Assembly: GCA_946480515.1 (NCBI GenBank)
Contig: CAMLKX010000099.1
Location: forward strand, 1 to 7,141
Direction of reading: 5' to 3'
Source of the DNA: an uncultured Sphingomonadaceae bacterium
GTDB taxonomy: Bacteria > Pseudomonadota > Alphaproteobacteria > Sphingomonadales > Sphingomonadaceae
DNA: 7,141 nucleotides
The notes under the pieces are model-generated. The model was not told the DNA's origin. It saw only the letters and a list, made by a program, of their open reading frames with translations, and did not search any database. Positions 6,117 through 7,141 of the stretch are shown piece after piece. A program made the position numbers and the translations under genes. Numbering within the stretch: position 1 is the stretch's first letter; each line of letters starts with the position of its first letter.

Positions 6117-6906
6117 TCATCTCCGGTCCGGCATGGTTTGGGGCGTCGGGATGGCTCGCCAGCCAAACCACGGTTTGCGCCGTTTCCTCGGGCTCGCGCG
6201 CCGGTTCCCCCTGCCCGATGATGCTGACCGCGTCATGCCCCATGGCCGCGAGCAGCGTGTCTGTCAGGGTAAAGCGTGGTTCGATCAGAAAGGCGCTGAT
6301 CCCGTCCTTGCCATGCTCCTGATTGATGTGATCCGGGATACGATTGAATGCCGCCTTGGGCGCAAGGTAGAACAGTCCAACCCCGGGAGCTCTGGCCGCC
6401 GGCTCCGCGGATGACAGGGTGGTCACGAAGATCATTCGCCCTGATCCCTGCGCCACCATCGTCTTGAGCACAGTCTTGCTCAGGTGAAACTGGTTCAAGA
6501 AAGTACCCGTGATGGCGCGTTCGGCGTCTTCCAATGCGACGTCCATCACGGGCTGCAGGATGACTGGCCCCTGGTAGATGGCATTGTTCACCAGCACGTC
6601 GATCCGTCCCCAGCGGTCGAGCACCGCCGCGACGCCTGAATCAATGGATGCGCGATCAAGCACATCGATCCGGGCGCCCATCGCCTGACCACCCGCTGCC
6701 GTTATCGCTTCCACGGTCGACGCGACGCTGCCCGGAACCGGCACGTTACCCATGCTCTCCATACGGCCTGCACCTTCCGTCATGGTGCGCCCAGTCACGG
6801 CGACCGCGAAGCCCGCGCGACCGAGCGCGATCGCGATTGCACGGCCGATCCCTCGCGTCGCGCCGGTGACCAGCGCCACCGGTGGTTGAACCTTATTCTG
6901 ACTCAT
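6037..6906 (-). CDS. NAD(P)-dependent short-chain dehydrogenase/reductase
   Basis: This 289-residue classical SDR should oxidise or reduce an alcohol/carbonyl pair in the cytosol; its substrate cannot be read from sequence. The cofactor motif TGATRGIG lies at 14-21. The structural motif VNNA is at 107-110. N138, S165 or S166, and Y180-x3-K184 (YLAPK) complete the catalytic tetrad. An arginine at the end of the second strand (TGRT, R40) hints at NADP preference, which is an inference. The start at 6906 is chosen because AAGGGGAAGGA lies 9 nt upstream and the Rossmann motif then begins at the usual distance; the frame stays open to 6993. The gene is divergent from the SDR at 7051 and converges on the FG-GAP gene, overlapping it by 80 bp at the 3' ends. 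The C-terminus after PEMINAPDFF is about 20 residues longer than many classical SDRs. Confidence 0.9.
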   Translation of the reverse strand: MSQNKVQPPVALVTGATRGIGRAIAIALGRAGFAVAVTGRTMTEGAGRMESMGNVPVPGSVASTVEAITAAGGQAMGARIDVLDRASIDSGVAAVLDRWGRIDVLVNNAIYQGPVILQPVMDVALEDAERAITGTFLNQFHLSKTVLKTMVAQGSGRMIFVTTLSSAEPAARAPGVGLFYLAPKAAFNRIPDHINQEHGKDGISAFLIEPRFTLTDTLLAAMGHDAVSIIGQGEPAREPEETAQTVVWLASHPDAPNHAGPEMINAPDFFAERGIASPDAVAGIEPVAN

Positions 6907-6915
6907 CGGCGTACA

Positions 6916-6926
6916 TCCTTCCCCTT
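6916..6926 (-). promoter_or_regulatory. Shine-Dalgarno sequence of the minus-strand SDR
   Basis: AAGGGGAAGGA on the minus strand ends 9 nt before the ATG at 6906. It settles this start against the in-frame ATG at 6993. Confidence 0.75.
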
Positions 6927-7037
6927 GTCCGCGTTTCTTGCCGGAAAGCATCAGGCGGCTGAGCGATGAACCATAACGGTGGTTTGTTGACAACCGTCAT
7001 CATCAACTTAAACCATCGGTGAATACCACCAGACTGT

Positions 7038-7044
7038 AGGAGAG
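7038..7044 (+). promoter_or_regulatory. Ribosome binding site of the plus-strand SDR
   Basis: AGGAGAG is well placed: the AGGAG core ends 8 nt before the GTG at 7051. It is the main reason for accepting GTG as the start codon. Confidence 0.7.
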
Positions 7045-7050
7045 CAGCGC

Positions 7051-7141
7051 GTGAGCACAGGGAAAAGACTTGCTGGGCGAGCGGCGCTGATTACCGGAGC
7101 GGCGGATGGAATCGGCCGCGGCATTGCGATCCGATTTGCGC
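7051..7141 (+). CDS. Short-chain dehydrogenase/reductase, N-terminal fragment cut by window edge
   Basis: Only the first 30 codons are visible. They contain the SDR cofactor motif TGAADGIG at 15-22, followed by RGIAIRFA, as at the start of a classical Rossmann SDR. The start is a GTG preceded by AGGAG. The gene is transcribed away from the other SDR, with which it shares the 144-bp control region. The subfamily and substrate cannot be judged from this fragment. Confidence 0.8.
   Translation, partial: MSTGKRLAGRAALITGAADGIGRGIAIRFA

Larger units (their letters stand above)
6907..7050. promoter_or_regulatory. Divergent control region between two SDR genes
   Basis: These 144 bp must contain both promoters. 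A perfect -35 hexamer TTGACA sits at 6987-6992 on the plus strand; the best -10 at a 16-bp spacer is only TAAACC (7009-7014), so the promoter call is weak. AACCAT-AA-CGGTG (6969-6981) recurs as AACCATCGGTG (7011-7021), with starts 42 bp apart. Short inverted repeats are ACGGT (6976-6980) with ACCGT (6993-6997), GTTG-A-CAAC (6986-6994), and GGTG (7018-7021) with CACC (7027-7030). These suggest an operator for a regulator acting on both genes, but no regulator gene is in the window. Confidence 0.45.

Noticed and set aside
1..7141. Mobile element, prophage, CRISPR, toxin-antitoxin or other defence system
   Set aside because: No transposase, integrase, repeat array, small paired ORFs with ribosome sites, or defence domain could be found. 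All conserved coding frames are metabolic or exported proteins.

Overview
The window looks like a piece of a GC-rich proteobacterial chromosome. An alphaproteobacterium, perhaps of the Sphingomonadales, is my best guess. That rests on base composition, the style of the SDR (short-chain dehydrogenase/reductase) and secreted proteins, and compact ATGA gene junctions. No rRNA or other taxonomic marker is present, so the assignment is an inference. I see no tRNA, rRNA, CRISPR array, transposase, integrase or phage gene.

Layout from left to right. (1) Positions 1-2609, minus strand, hold a two-gene unit. An unrecognised exported protein of about 414 residues comes first and overlaps by ATGA the start of a large exported DUF1587/DUF1595/DUF1592/DUF1588 protein with a CxxCH motif, whose C-terminus runs off the left edge. 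(2) Positions 2610-2811 are non-coding and carry a near-repeated 12-mer upstream of that unit. (3) Positions 2812-4496, minus strand, hold hydroxypyruvate isomerase (hyi) followed, again with an ATGA overlap, by tartronate semialdehyde reductase (glxR/garR). (4) Positions 4497-4727 are a divergent intergenic region with a GC-rich hairpin and a possible promoter. (5) Positions 4728-6116, plus strand, encode an exported FG-GAP/VCBS protein with seven calcium-loop repeats, predicted to fold as a seven-bladed beta-propeller. (6) Positions 6037-6906, minus strand, encode an NAD(P)-dependent SDR that converges on the propeller gene and overlaps its 3' end by 80 bp. (7) Positions 6907-7050 are a divergent control region with repeated motifs. 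(8) From 7051, plus strand, a second SDR begins and is cut by the right edge.

Working together: Hyi and GlxR interconvert hydroxypyruvate and tartronate semialdehyde and reduce the latter to D-glycerate, the lower half of the glyoxylate-to-glycerate route. The usual partners, glyoxylate carboligase and glycerate kinase, are not in the window. The DUF1592 pair probably acts in the periplasm on an unknown substrate. The two SDRs share a divergent control region and may belong to one catabolic or modification pathway. I found no clearly new defence or mobile system. The most open item is the unknown exported protein translationally coupled to the DUF1592 gene.
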